Of a stretch of DNA of 64,000 bases, positions 1 through 8,939 are shown in pieces. Positions within the stretch are counted from its first letter, which is position 1. Each line of letters begins with the position of its first letter. The stretch comes from Clostridia bacterium (GTDB taxonomy: Bacteria; Bacillota; Clostridia; UMGS1883; UMGS1540). The position numbers and the translations under genes were made by a program. Where the stretch lies: positions 20,569-84,568 of the forward strand of contig JAFSAU010000012.1 of NCBI GenBank assembly GCA_017442155.1, in the 5' to 3' direction. The notes beneath the pieces were generated by a model, which worked only from the letters and a program-made list of their open reading frames with translations, did not search any database and was not told the origin of the DNA.

Positions 1-1
1 T

Positions 2-2422
2 ATGGAGTATATCGGTAAAATGGAGGACGTTACCGGCAAAAAGTTCGGTGACATGGACAACCCCCTTCTGGTATCCGTTCGCTCCGGTGCCCGCGCTTCT
101 ATGCCAGGCATGATGGACACAATTTTAAATCTTGGTCTCAATGAGCAGGTGGTGGAAGCACTGGCGGCAAAGTCCGGCAATCCCCGCTGGGCATGGGACT
201 GCTACCGCCGCTTCATTCAGATGTATTCTGATGTTGTTATGGAGGTCGGCAAGAAATATTTTGAACAGCTGATTGACGAAATGAAAGAAAAGAAGGGTAT
301 CACGCAGGACGTGGACCTGACAGCAGAGGACCTGAAGGAGCTCGCCAGCCAGTTCAAGAGCGAATATAAGGCTAAAATCGGCGCAGATTTCCCCACAGAC
401 CCGAAGGAACAGCTCATGGGAGCCATCCAGGCCGTTTTCCGCTCCTGGGACAACCCCCGTGCAAATATCTACCGTCGTGACAACGATATTCCCTACGATG
501 GGGGTACAGCTGTTAACGTGCAGATGATGGCCTTTGGTAATATGGGCGAAACCTCCGGTACAGGCGTTGCCTTTACCCGTAACCCTGCAACAGGCGAAAA
601 GAAGCTGTTTGGTGAGTTTCTGATGAACGCCCAGGGTGAAGACGTGGTTGCCGGCGTAAGAACACCCCAGAAGATTGACCAGTTGAAAGAAGTTATGCCG
701 GAAGTTTATGATGAATTTGTAAAAATCTGCGCAAAACTCGAAGGTCATTACAGAGATATGCAGGATATGGAGTTCACCATAGAAGACAAGAAGCTCTATA
801 TGCTCCAGACGAGAAACGGCAAGCGTACAGCCGCCGCTGCACTGAAAATTGCCTGCGATCTGGTGGACGAAGGAATGATTTCCGAAAAGGAAGCCGTTCT
901 CATGATTGACCCGAGAAACCTTGACACCCTTCTCCATCCCCAGTTCGACCAGGCAACCTTAAAGAAGGTTGAACCCATCGGTCGCGCACTTGCGGCATCT
1001 CCCGGTGCGGCATGCGGTAAAGTTGTCTTTACAGCTGACGATGCAAAGACATGGGCAGACAGAGGCGAAAAAGTTGTTCTTGTTCGTCTGGAAACCTCTC
1101 CGGAAGATATTGAAGGTATGAAGGCCTCCCAGGGTATTCTCACTGTCCGTGGAGGTATGACCTCCCACGCTGCTGTTGTTGCCCGCGGTATGGGTACCTG
1201 CTGTGTATCCGGTTGCAGTGCCATCAATATGGATGAAGAAAATAAGAAGTTTGAGCTGGCCGGAAAGACCTTCCGTGAAGGGGATGAAATTTCCATCGAC
1301 GGCTCTACCGGCTGCATTTATGACGGTTTGATTCCCACAGTGGATGCTTCCATCGGTGGCGAATTTGGAAGAATAATGGCCTGGGCAGATAAGTATAGAG
1401 TGCTGAAGGTCCGCACCAATGCTGACACACCGCAGGATGCTGCCCGCGCCAGAGAATTGGGTGCTGAAGGCATCGGCCTTTGCCGCACCGAGCATATGTT
1501 CTTTGAAGGTGACAGAATTGCCGCAATCCGCGAAATGATTTGCTCCGACACGAAGGAGCAGAGAGAAGCGGCACTGGCAAAGCTGGAGCCGATGCAGCAG
1601 GGCGACTTTGAACAGCTGTACGACGTGATGGAAGGCTATGGCGTAACTATCCGCTTCCTCGATCCGCCGCTTCATGAGTTCGTTCCCACAGACGAAAAAG
1701 ACATAGAAGCCCTTGCTAAAACGCAGGGCAAGACAGTGGAAGAAATTAAAGCAATCATTGCTTCTCTCCACGAGTTTAACCCGATGATGGGCCACCGCGG
1801 ATGTCGTCTGGCGGTAACGTATCCGGAAATTGCCGCAATGCAGACCCGTGCCGTTATCAAGGCTGCAATTAATGTTTCAAAGAAAAAGAATGTAAAAATT
1901 GTGCCTGAAATCATGATTCCGCTGGTTGGCGAAATCAAAGAGCTGGCATTTGTTAAGAAGGTTGTTGTGGAAACAGCAGATGCAGTTATCCGCGAAGCCG
2001 GTTCTGACCTTACCTACACCGTGGGCACAATGATTGAAATTCCCCGTGCCGCTCTCACGGCGGACGAAATTGCCAAGGAAGCAGAGTTCTTCTCCTTCGG
2101 TACGAATGACCTTACACAGATGACCTTCGGCTTCTCTCGTGACGATGCAGGTAAGTTCTTGGATGCATACTATGACACCAAGATTTATGAAAACGACCCC
2201 TTCGCGAAGATTGACCAGAAGGGCGTTGGAAAGCTGGTGAAGATGGCAGCTACGCTCGGACGCGAGGTTCGCCCGGACATTAAACTGGGTATCTGCGGTG
2301 AGCATGGCGGTGACCCGTCTACAGTGGAATTCTGCCATAACGTGGGTCTGACCTATGTGTCCTGCTCTCCCTTCCGTGTACCGATTGCCCGCCTCGCAGC
2401 AGCGCAGGCCGCGCTGCGGTAA
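2..2422 (+). CDS. ppdK: Pyruvate, phosphate dikinase (5'-truncated)
   Basis: PPDK interconverts pyruvate, ATP and Pi with PEP, AMP and PPi, and in anaerobes it often works in PPi-linked glycolysis. The frame is open from the window edge, so roughly the first 70 residues of a normal ~875-aa enzyme lie upstream. The nucleotide-binding domain is followed by the phosphohistidine domain, with the catalytic His at visible residue ~389 inside GGMTSHAAVVARG. The C-terminal PEP/pyruvate barrel carries the catalytic Cys at ~765 in GICGEHGGDPST. The gene ends ahead of a strong hairpin, so it is probably the last gene of its transcript. The family assignment is secure. The true start cannot be seen, and the in-frame ATG at base 2 is an internal methionine. 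Confidence 0.97.
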   Translation: MEYIGKMEDVTGKKFGDMDNPLLVSVRSGARASMPGMMDTILNLGLNEQVVEALAAKSGNPRWAWDCYRRFIQMYSDVVMEVGKKYFEQLIDEMKEKKGITQDVDLTAEDLKELASQFKSEYKAKIGADFPTDPKEQLMGAIQAVFRSWDNPRANIYRRDNDIPYDGGTAVNVQMMAFGNMGETSGTGVAFTRNPATGEKKLFGEFLMNAQGEDVVAGVRTPQKIDQLKEVMPEVYDEFVKICAKLEGHYRDMQDMEFTIEDKKLYMLQTRNGKRTAAAALKIACDLVDEGMISEKEAVLMIDPRNLDTLLHPQFDQATLKKVEPIGRALAASPGAACGKVVFTADDAKTWADRGEKVVLVRLETSPEDIEGMKASQGILTVRGGMTSHAAVVARGMGTCCVSGCSAINMDEENKKFELAGKTFREGDEISIDGSTGCIYDGLIPTVDASIGGEFGRIMAWADKYRVLKVRTNADTPQDAARARELGAEGIGLCRTEHMFFEGDRIAAIREMICSDTKEQREAALAKLEPMQQGDFEQLYDVMEGYGVTIRFLDPPLHEFVPTDEKDIEALAKTQGKTVEEIKAIIASLHEFNPMMGHRGCRLAVTYPEIAAMQTRAVIKAAINVSKKKNVKIVPEIMIPLVGEIKELAFVKKVVVETADAVIREAGSDLTYTVGTMIEIPRAALTADEIAKEAEFFSFGTNDLTQMTFGFSRDDAGKFLDAYYDTKIYENDPFAKIDQKGVGKLVKMAATLGREVRPDIKLGICGEHGGDPSTVEFCHNVGLTYVSCSPFRVPIARLAAAQAALR

Positions 2423-2490
2423 CATCCATTGATGATATAAATGTCTTGGGGCAAACCCCATTACAATTTAAAAGGCAAAACAAAATATCA

Positions 2491-2530
2491 AATGGACCTT
2501 GTTGGAACACTCCAACAAGGTCCATTTTCT
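2491..2530 (+). terminator. Intrinsic terminator of ppdK
   Basis: A perfect 16-bp inverted repeat (2491-2506 with 2511-2526, loop ACAC) is followed by a short T-rich tract. It lies 70 bp after the ppdK stop. Confidence 0.8.
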
Positions 2531-2833
2531 TTGAAAAAAGTTGAAATAGGCTAACCTTGTTTTTAATAAGCCAAAACAGGCATAAAATGGGGATTTGTCG
2601 GCATTTATAAAGGGAAAAACACAGCAAAATTAGAGCAATATCAGATCAATAAAAACGAATATTGTGAAAATTGCAAATTATAAATCAGTTTGCCCCTAAA
2701 ATGATAAAAGGGGTTGCCATTTAACAAAAAAGTGTGTGAAAAGGAAAAATTGAATAAAAACATTGCAGGAGAATGAACTGCACAGTTTGTGCAGACAGTA
2801 CAAAAAGCCCTTATGGTGGTTAAATATTAGTTT
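2531..2833. other. AT-rich non-coding stretch with decayed IS sequence
   Basis: Between the ppdK terminator and the IS3 fragment I see no gene. The part nearest 2800 may be frame-shifted remains of the same transposase. The rest is AT-rich with no clear promoter or repeat. Confidence 0.5.
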
Positions 2834-3160
2834 TTAAACAACAATACTATTGACGAATAAATCTCTAATAACTGACAGATATAGAATGCCTTGCTTGGTG
2901 TGTATAAATGATATATCCGTTACCCCTTTTTGATTTGGGTTATCCGCTTTGAAATCTCTATTGAGCAAATCGGGATATTTATGAATTCCAGTGCCATAAT
3001 TACGATATTTCTTTCTTCTGACAACAGATAAAAGATTGTATTTTTGCATCACTTCAAGCACAGTCTTATGGTTACGATAAATACCATTTCGCTCCAACAC
3101 AATATGCACTTTGCGATATCCATGTGTTTTGCCGCATTTATCCTGACATTCTTTTTTAGT
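2834..3160 (-). pseudogene. IS3-family transposase (orfB) remnant
   Basis: On the minus strand an open frame encodes a piece of an IS3-type OrfB. It contains the HTH_21 part (THGYRKVHIVLERNGI, then NHKTVLEVMQKYNLL) and the beginning of the rve integrase core (NRDFKADNPNQKGVTDIS). The usual NQKWVTD tryptophan is a glycine here. The frame stops soon after the first catalytic-core strand. A decayed continuation (TIRA followed by unrelated residues) may reach ~2795. The fragment is missing its N-terminus and the rest of the DDE domain, so it cannot be active. Its upstream boundary abuts the stop codon of the AraC gene at 3156-3158. Confidence 0.8.
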
Positions 3161-4052
3161 ATTTCGATGGTTTGAACCGTTTGCGGTATTCTCCCGGCGT
3201 ACAGCCTTCGCTCCGGCTGAAAACCCGACGGAACAGCTTTTCGTCGCTGTACCCGACACGCTGGCAGATATCCCGGACAGTAAGGTCAGTGGATAAGAGC
3301 AGACGGCCAGCCTCTTTGTTCCTGATTTGCTGAATATATTCCGTAACACTAAGGCCCGTTGTTTCTTTGAAAAGGGTGCAGAAATAATTAGGAGAAAACA
3401 GGGCAATGCGGGAAAGCTCATTCAGTGAAATGCGCTGGCTATAATTTTTTTCGAGGAAGCGGATAGCATTGTGAATCCCCTCGCGTCGTATCCGTATCGT
3501 TTCATTTTCATCGAATTCGGAGTGGTACAGACGGGAAAGTAAAACCAGAAGCTGGAGCGCAAAGCCGAACAGCATAGTATCACTGTCCGGTTTGAGTGCC
3601 GAACATTCACGGGCCATGGAGCTGAGCACCTGGCGGAGCGCACCGTCCGCATCCCGAAGATAAATATAGGGAGAACGGTTTACGTCCCCGGGAAACAGCA
3701 CATTGTAAAAAAGGTCTGCCGCCATATCACTGAACAGACTGTAGTCTACTTGCTCGGCCGCAGCATTCAGGAAGAGAAGGCAGTCGTAATGCCGCAGGGG
3801 ATCTGCCGGATTATCGGACTGAAAGGTGTGCCATGCGCCTATGGAGAGAATAAAAATATCCCCCGGAGCTACACGGAAGCTTTCGTTACCAATCTGGTGT
3901 ATTCCGGACCCATGGGTGATATATACAATTTCCAGAAAGCTGTGCTCATGTACCGCTATCGAAGGGTCCTTGTTTTCCTGTACATGGATAAAGCAGTTGT
4001 TTCGGTATCTGTCGCTGAGTGCCCGTTTTTTATCAAGAAGCAGCCTGTCCAT
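3156..4052 (-). CDS. AraC-family transcriptional regulator (next to GH78)
   Basis: This 298-aa regulator has an N-terminal cupin-type sensor domain (motif VHEHSFLEIVYITHGSG, then the APGDIFIL strand) and two C-terminal HTH motifs (SLNELSRIALFSPNYFCTLF and TVRDICQRVGYSDEKLFRRVF) ending in the usual TPGEYRKRF. I start it at the ATG at 4050-4052 because an AGGAGGGG ribosome site lies 6 bases upstream. The longer in-frame extension runs through the promoter. It is divergent from the rhamnosidase gene at 4216, the usual arrangement for a sugar-responsive local activator, so rhamnosides are an inferred inducer. The gene ends exactly where an IS3 remnant begins, but the C-terminus looks complete. 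Confidence 0.92.
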   Translation of the reverse strand: MDRLLLDKKRALSDRYRNNCFIHVQENKDPSIAVHEHSFLEIVYITHGSGIHQIGNESFRVAPGDIFILSIGAWHTFQSDNPADPLRHYDCLLFLNAAAEQVDYSLFSDMAADLFYNVLFPGDVNRSPYIYLRDADGALRQVLSSMARECSALKPDSDTMLFGFALQLLVLLSRLYHSEFDENETIRIRREGIHNAIRFLEKNYSQRISLNELSRIALFSPNYFCTLFKETTGLSVTEYIQQIRNKEAGRLLLSTDLTVRDICQRVGYSDEKLFRRVFSRSEGCTPGEYRKRFKPSKY

Positions 4053-4075
4053 TGTAATTCCCCTCCTTCTTTTAT

Positions 4076-4105
4076 ATTGTATCATGAATTTTGTTTCTTT
4101 GTCAA
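4076..4105 (-). promoter_or_regulatory. Sigma-A-type promoter of the araC-like gene
   Basis: On the minus strand TTGACA (4100-4105) and TACAAT (4076-4081) are separated by 18 bp, and the start codon lies 24 bp downstream. Confidence 0.7.
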
Positions 4106-4156
4106 TTTCTTTGTCTTTTTTCCAAAGAAATACCCCTGCGTTCAGAAAATTATCCC

Positions 4157-4185
4157 TTGAAGCAGAAATGAAAATTTGGTATACT
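4157..4185 (+). promoter_or_regulatory. Promoter of the GH78 gene
   Basis: TTGAAG (4157-4162) and TATACT (4180-4185) have a 17-bp spacer. The ATG at 4216 lies 30 bp further on. It is back-to-back with the regulator promoter. Confidence 0.7.
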
Positions 4186-4215
4186 GAAAAAAACATGCGT
4201 AGAGGGGTAGAAAAG

Positions 4216-6408
4216 ATGCAATTTAATTTTATAACAGCTTCGCCGGAGCTTCGGGAAATTCATTCGGACATAAAAGAAATTCTTTGCGGCCGTCCCATTT
4301 ATTTTCGCCGTACCTTTTCGGTCGCAGAAGCAGGGGAGGCCACGCTGTACATAACCGCACTGGGAATTTACGAAATTTATCTGGACGGTGAGAAGCTTGG
4401 ACAGGAGTTCCTGTCACCCGGCTGGACGGATTATAACAGCCGTTTGTATTACGATACATTTTCGCTCACGCTTTCACCGGGGAAGCACTGCCTTGCGGCT
4501 GTTGTGGCCGACGGATGGTATTCCGGTAATGTGGGGGGCGTCGGACCGCGGCATTATGACGAGATTGTGGCACTGGGTGCGCGGCTTCTCCTGGCTGACG
4601 GCACGGAAATGGGGACGGATACATCCTGGCGCGTAGGCGTGGGAGGTTATTTATACGCGGACATCATTCACGGTGAATGCTATGATGCCGGCGCAGAGCC
4701 GGCGGGCTGGAAGACATTGTCGTTTGACGACAGCGGCTGGGAAAATGCCGCGAACACATACAATTATGTCACGGGTACGAAGCTTCTGCCCCGTTTTCAT
4801 CCCGGTGTGCGGCATATGCATACACTCCGGGCCGTAGCGGAGACCCGCGATTCGCACGGGAATTACATTTATGACCTGGGACAGAATATGAGCGGTGTAA
4901 TCCGCATCCGTCTGAAGGCCCGAAAAGGCGATAGAGTGACACTTCGTTACGGTGAAATGCTGGACGGGACGGATTTATACACCGCAAATCTTCGTACGGC
5001 CCGTCAGACAGACGTGTTTATCGCGGGCACAGATGGCGAAGAGGAATATATGCCTCGTTTCACCTTCCATGGCTTCCGCTATGTGGAATCTTCCATGCCG
5101 CTTTTGTCGGTAGAAGGCATAGTGCTTTATTCCGATTGTGCGCAGACGGGATTTATTGAAACTTCTTCCGCTCTCGTGAATCAGATTTTCTCCAATCAAC
5201 TTTGGGGACAGCGGTGTAATTTTCTCGATGTTCCTACGGATTGTCCCCAGCGGGATGAGCGCATGGGCTGGACGGGGGATACACAGATTTTCGCCCGGAC
5301 CGGAATGTATAATATGGATACCTGTGTGTTTTATCAGAAATATATGCAGGATATGCAGGATGCTATTTTTGCGGACGGCTCCGTGCCCAATGTTGTGCCC
5401 CGTGTGTTTAAAAGCCGCGGACAGCTTATTACGGGAACAGGCACGGCGGCCTGGGGGGATGCAATTTTTATTATTCCGTACCATTTATGGAAAATGTATG
5501 GGGATGCGGAAACCATGAAGGAGTGCTATGGGGATATGCTTCGTTATTTTGCGTATCTGGAGGCACGGGCAGAAGGGCATCTCCAGCCGGATATGGGATA
5601 TGGCGACTGGCTGAACTCCGATGCTGTAACCGCAAAGGCACTGGTAGCCACAGCGTATTTTGCATATGATGCACAGCTTCTTGCGGAAATTGCCGAAGAG
5701 CTTGGGAAAAAGGAAGATACACTGTATTTTCGCACAGCGTATGCCGCAATCCGAAACGCATTCCTAAAGGAATACGAAGAGGAGGACGGACGGCTTTTGG
5801 GAGATACACAGTGTGCGTATGTACTGGCCCTCCGGTTTGGGCTTTATAGTAATAAAGAAAAAACAGCGAAGCATCTTGCCCGTGCCATACGGGAACGGGA
5901 GAACCACCTGTCCACGGGCTTTGTGGGCACAGCGTATCTCCTGCCTGTGCTGTCGGATGCGGGCATGGATGAGCTTGCCTACACGCTTCTTCTGCAGGAA
6001 ACCTACCCATCCTGGGGATACTGTATTTCCCTGGGTGCGACAACGATGTGGGAACGTTGGAATTCCTATTCGGATACCGACGGATTCGGGGATGTGGGCA
6101 TGAATTCCTTTAACCATTATTCCTTTGGTGCTGTTGCGGAGTGGATGTATGCTTATATGGGCGGCATCCGGCCGCTTGCTCCCGCCTTTACTCGGTTTGC
6201 GGTGGAGCCGCATATGGATAAGCGGGTGCCCCGTGTCTCGGTCCGCTACAAAAGTGCCAGCGGCGAAATTGCTGTTTCCTACGACACAGAAAAGGGAATA
6301 TGCACCGTTACAGTACCGGAGGGAACCACAGCCCGGGTTTCGCTCCGCGGTAGCATAGCAGAGCTTGCCGGCGGTACACACACGCTCACGTTTGCACCGA
6401 TTCAATAA
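4216..6408 (+). CDS. GH78 alpha-L-rhamnosidase
   Basis: A 730-aa glycoside hydrolase that would release terminal alpha-L-rhamnose from pectin side chains or plant glycosides. The N-terminal jelly-roll domain (IYLDGEKLGQEFLSPGWTDY, then VVADGWYSGNVG) is followed by a beta-sandwich and the (alpha/alpha)6 barrel. The barrel has the family signature CPQRDERMGWTGDTQIF, with the putative general-acid Glu, and a later TTMWERW motif. It ends in a small beta domain. No signal peptide is present, so it probably acts inside the cell on imported oligosaccharides. It is shorter than many GH78 enzymes because it lacks extra N-terminal binding modules. I start it at the ATG at 4216, since the frame upstream reads through the divergent promoter. 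It is probably controlled by the divergent AraC protein. Confidence 0.93.
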   Translation: MQFNFITASPELREIHSDIKEILCGRPIYFRRTFSVAEAGEATLYITALGIYEIYLDGEKLGQEFLSPGWTDYNSRLYYDTFSLTLSPGKHCLAAVVADGWYSGNVGGVGPRHYDEIVALGARLLLADGTEMGTDTSWRVGVGGYLYADIIHGECYDAGAEPAGWKTLSFDDSGWENAANTYNYVTGTKLLPRFHPGVRHMHTLRAVAETRDSHGNYIYDLGQNMSGVIRIRLKARKGDRVTLRYGEMLDGTDLYTANLRTARQTDVFIAGTDGEEEYMPRFTFHGFRYVESSMPLLSVEGIVLYSDCAQTGFIETSSALVNQIFSNQLWGQRCNFLDVPTDCPQRDERMGWTGDTQIFARTGMYNMDTCVFYQKYMQDMQDAIFADGSVPNVVPRVFKSRGQLITGTGTAAWGDAIFIIPYHLWKMYGDAETMKECYGDMLRYFAYLEARAEGHLQPDMGYGDWLNSDAVTAKALVATAYFAYDAQLLAEIAEELGKKEDTLYFRTAYAAIRNAFLKEYEEEDGRLLGDTQCAYVLALRFGLYSNKEKTAKHLARAIRERENHLSTGFVGTAYLLPVLSDAGMDELAYTLLLQETYPSWGYCISLGATTMWERWNSYSDTDGFGDVGMNSFNHYSFGAVAEWMYAYMGGIRPLAPAFTRFAVEPHMDKRVPRVSVRYKSASGEIAVSYDTEKGICTVTVPEGTTARVSLRGSIAELAGGTHTLTFAPIQ

Positions 6409-6461
6409 AACGCCCCCTCCATTTCAGAAAGTCTGCTTTTCCTATATAAAGAAAAAAACGA

Positions 6462-6490
6462 TTGACAATCCGCGGCTGAACGTGTATAAT
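6462..6490 (+). promoter_or_regulatory. Consensus sigma-A promoter of the idh-rex unit
   Basis: TTGACA (6462-6467), a 17-bp spacer and TATAAT (6485-6490) form a perfect consensus promoter about 117 bp before the dehydrogenase start. Confidence 0.85.
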
Positions 6491-6606
6491 AATAAAAGAT
6501 ACAAGAAAAGCTGGATGTCGATAAGGAAGATTGGGTTTTGGAGTCAGATTTCACCTTATACTGCATCAGAAAGCTCCGAAATAAGATAGAGAAAGGACGA
6601 AATGGA

Positions 6607-7764
6607 ATGGACAAAATTCAGGTAGCTGCCGATAAATTCAGCGCGCTCATTCGCTCCCAGCTGGAGCGGGTGGAACGGATGAAGGCAGAAAAGGATTTTA
6701 TTGATTATGGAAAACTGGACACAATTATTATCGGCGTTGTGGGAGGCGACGGCATCGGCCCGGCGATTACGGCCGAGGCCCAGCGGATTCTGGAATACCT
6801 TCTGGCTGACGAAGTGAAGGCCGGGAAGGTAGAATTCCGGGTTATCGACGGGCTGACAATTGAAAACCGGGTAAAGGTAATGAAGGCGATTCCGGATGAC
6901 GTGATGGAAGAACTCAAGGCGTGTCATGTCCTTCTGAAAGGCCCCACCACCACACCCCGCGCCGGAGACCCCTGGCCGAATATTGAAAGTGCAAACGTTG
7001 CAATGCGCAAGGCACTGGATCTTTTTGCAAATGTCCGTCCGGTAAAGGTGCCGGAACAGGGGATTGACTGGACGTTCTTCAGAGAAAATACGGAAGGCTC
7101 CTATGCTCTTGGCTCCAGCGGCGTACATATTGACGAGGACCTGGCGTTTGACTTCTGTGTAACAACAACAGAGGGGACGGAGCGTATTGCGCGTGCTGCT
7201 TTTGAGTATGCGAAAAAGACAGGAAAAACAAGGGTTTCTATTGTTACAAAGGCAAATGTTGTAAAGACTACAGACGGAAAATTCCTGAACATCTGTAAGG
7301 AAATCGGTAAAGAATATCCGGGGATTGAGGTGGATGACTGGTATATTGACATTATGACGGCGAAGCTGGTGGACGAAAAACGCCGTCAGCAGTTCCAGGT
7401 GCTGATTCTCCCGAATCTTTACGGCGATATTCTGACGGATGAAGCTGCAGAGTTTCAGGGCGGCGTAGGCACGGCCGGCAGCTCCAATATGGGTAAGCGT
7501 TATGCCATGTTTGAAGCGATTCACGGCTCTGCCCCCCGCATGGTAGAAGAGGGACGCGCGCAGTATGCCGACCCCTGCAGTATCATCCGTGCCGCGGCAA
7601 TGCTTCTGGAGCATATCGGTTTTGCGGACAAGGCCGAACGCCTTACCCGTGCACTGGACAAGTGTATGTTTGAAGAAAAGAAATTGGTGATTACCGGTCG
7701 GCCAGACGGCGCAACCGGTGCCGAGTTTGCCGATTACGTTATGGAAACAATCCAAAATCAGTAG
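6607..7764 (+). CDS. Isocitrate/isopropylmalate-family dehydrogenase, probably isocitrate dehydrogenase
   Basis: A 385-aa beta-decarboxylating dehydrogenase. Visible family features are GVVGGDGIGP near the N-terminus, GPTTTPRAGDPWPNIESANV around the substrate pocket, FFRENTEGSYALG, the metal-binding NLYGDILTDEAAEFQGG segment, and EAIHGSAPR. The first ~45 residues form an extension before the core. No leuA, leuC or leuD is nearby, so isocitrate rather than isopropylmalate is the likelier substrate, but tartrate/malate-type relatives cannot be excluded. The start at 6607 has AGAAAGGA 8-9 bases upstream. The gene lies 15 bp before rex and they probably share a transcript. That would couple 2-oxoglutarate/NAD(P)H production to redox sensing (inference). 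Confidence 0.85.
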   Translation: MDKIQVAADKFSALIRSQLERVERMKAEKDFIDYGKLDTIIIGVVGGDGIGPAITAEAQRILEYLLADEVKAGKVEFRVIDGLTIENRVKVMKAIPDDVMEELKACHVLLKGPTTTPRAGDPWPNIESANVAMRKALDLFANVRPVKVPEQGIDWTFFRENTEGSYALGSSGVHIDEDLAFDFCVTTTEGTERIARAAFEYAKKTGKTRVSIVTKANVVKTTDGKFLNICKEIGKEYPGIEVDDWYIDIMTAKLVDEKRRQQFQVLILPNLYGDILTDEAAEFQGGVGTAGSSNMGKRYAMFEAIHGSAPRMVEEGRAQYADPCSIIRAAAMLLEHIGFADKAERLTRALDKCMFEEKKLVITGRPDGATGAEFADYVMETIQNQ

Positions 7765-7779
7765 AATGGCGACGGGAGT

Positions 7780-8409
7780 ATGAAAAAGATATCAAAAATG
7801 GTCATCCGGCGTCTGCCCAGGTATTTTCGGTATTTAAGCGACCTGAAGGCGGCAGGGGTGGAACGAATTTCTTCTACGGAACTCAGCAAGAAAATGCACG
7901 TAACGGCTTCGCAGATTCGGCATGATCTCAACTGCTTCGGCGGCTTCGGACAGCAGGGCTACGGCTATAATGTAGAGCAGCTGCATGATGCAATCGCCAA
8001 TATTCTGGGGCTTTCCCGGCATTATAAGTTAGTGATTATCGGTGCCGGCAACCTCGGTCACGCGCTTGCTAATTATGCCGGCTTTGTACGGCGTGGCTTC
8101 CGTCTTGTGGGGATGTTTGACGTAAATCCCGATGTGGTGGGACAAAAGGTACAGAACGTCACCGTCCGGCATATGGAAGAGCTGGAGGAATTTTGTAAGC
8201 AGGAAAAGCCGGAGATTGCGGTACTGACCGTTTCCAAGCCTGCGGCGGTGGAGGTTGCCAACCGGTTGCCGGCATTGGGCATCCGGGGCATATGGAATTT
8301 CTCATTTATGGAGCTGACGGCCCCGGAGGGCGTGTATGTGGAAAATGTGCATCTGAGTGATAGCTTGATGACGCTTTCTCAGCATATTACTGCAAGCACA
8401 GGAAAATAA
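7780..8409 (+). CDS. rex: Redox-sensing transcriptional repressor Rex
   Basis: A 209-aa Rex of normal length. The N-terminal winged helix includes SSTELSKKMHVTASQIRHDL and the typical FGGFGQQGYGYNV wing. The Rossmann domain carries GAGNLGHALANYAGF, the NAD(H)-binding loop, and a C-terminal swapped helix (LSDSLMTLSQHI). Rex represses fermentation and hydrogenase genes when NADH/NAD+ is low and releases DNA when NADH binds. The [FeFe] hydrogenase operon 10 kb away would be a natural target, but I do not see a good Rex box there. It is co-directional with and close behind the dehydrogenase gene. Confidence 0.96.
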   Translation: MKKISKMVIRRLPRYFRYLSDLKAAGVERISSTELSKKMHVTASQIRHDLNCFGGFGQQGYGYNVEQLHDAIANILGLSRHYKLVIIGAGNLGHALANYAGFVRRGFRLVGMFDVNPDVVGQKVQNVTVRHMEELEEFCKQEKPEIAVLTVSKPAAVEVANRLPALGIRGIWNFSFMELTAPEGVYVENVHLSDSLMTLSQHITASTGK

Positions 8410-8419
8410 ATAAAAAATT

Positions 8420-8458
8420 TGCCGTAAAACGGATATAACATTCTGTTTTACGGCAGTT
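8420..8458. terminator. Terminator between convergent rex and the 8461 gene
   Basis: An 11-bp inverted repeat (TGCCGTAAAAC at 8420-8430 with its complement at 8445-8455) sits directly between two convergent genes. T-tracts on either side suggest it can work in both directions. Confidence 0.75.
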
Positions 8459-8460
8459 TG

Positions 8461-8778
8461 TTATTCTGTGGTATTGCTTTTCGGTGGCTCGGATGGATTT
8501 TCATGTAAATGGTGTAGTGCTTTCTCGATAGGAAAGAAAAATTGATTTGGATTGAGGGAATTGATTTCCTGAATATCCTTTTCCAGCTTTTTAAGCACAT
8601 CAGGCCTCCGGAAAATGTCGCGGAACAGTAGTTCCAAAATAAGTTCGTTTTCACTGATAAGACCTACCACGTTGCCGTCATCATCAATAATGTCTACCGT
8701 TTCCTCCGCAATATTCCGGGGGGCCCCTTTTTTCATCAGAATTTGAATGTATTTTTCCCGTAAATCATTCTCTTGCAT
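8461..8778 (-). CDS. Hypothetical protein, 105 aa
   Basis: I do not recognise this small protein. It is charged and has no signal peptide or membrane segment. A stretch IIDDDGNVVGLISENELI resembles one strand-loop-strand unit of a CBS domain, but a full CBS pair is absent. The start at 8778 follows AGGAGGAG at a normal distance. Its promoter is flanked by two copies of a palindromic site shared with the divergent XRE regulator gene, so it is probably the regulated partner of that gene. Confidence 0.7.
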   Translation of the reverse strand: MQENDLREKYIQILMKKGAPRNIAEETVDIIDDDGNVVGLISENELILELLFRDIFRRPDVLKKLEKDIQEINSLNPNQFFFPIEKALHHLHENPSEPPKSNTTE

Positions 8779-8808
8779 TTTTCTCCTCCTAAACATACTT
8801 TATTTCAT

Positions 8809-8822
8809 ACCCGAAAATGGGT
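8809..8822. promoter_or_regulatory. Operator-like site 1 (ACCC-N6-GGGT)
   Basis: The sequence ACCCGAAAATGGGT has the same arms as the site at 8859 and lies just downstream of the minus-strand -10 box. Confidence 0.55.
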
Positions 8823-8830
8823 TAAAATAA

Positions 8831-8858
8831 AGTGTATCAAAATTTTTTTCATTTGTCA
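8831..8858 (-). promoter_or_regulatory. Promoter of the 105-aa gene
   Basis: Read on the minus strand: TTGACA (8853-8858), a 16-17 bp spacer and TACACT (8831-8836). One operator-like palindrome touches the -35 element and the other lies at the transcription start. Confidence 0.65.
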
Positions 8859-8872
8859 ACCCGTATTCGGGT
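8859..8872. promoter_or_regulatory. Operator-like site 2 (ACCC-N6-GGGT)
   Basis: The sequence ACCCGTATTCGGGT is a 5-bp inverted repeat exactly 50 bp (about five helical turns) from site 1. It abuts the -35 element of the minus-strand promoter. Confidence 0.55.
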
Positions 8873-8939
8873 AATATGTGTAATTTTTTGTAGTATGATA
8901 ATACTAAAGAAAATTTGTACTGTCAAAAAAGGAATGCAT

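Noticed and set aside
125..937. Long minus-strand frames inside ppdK (also 959-1795 and 1877-2461)
   Set aside because: They lie opposite a conserved gene, have no ribosome sites and no recognisable domains; they result from codon bias on the sense strand.
4053..4196. N-terminal extension of the first AraC regulator to 4196
   Set aside because: The extension reads through the promoter region; the ATG at 4052 has a strong ribosome site.
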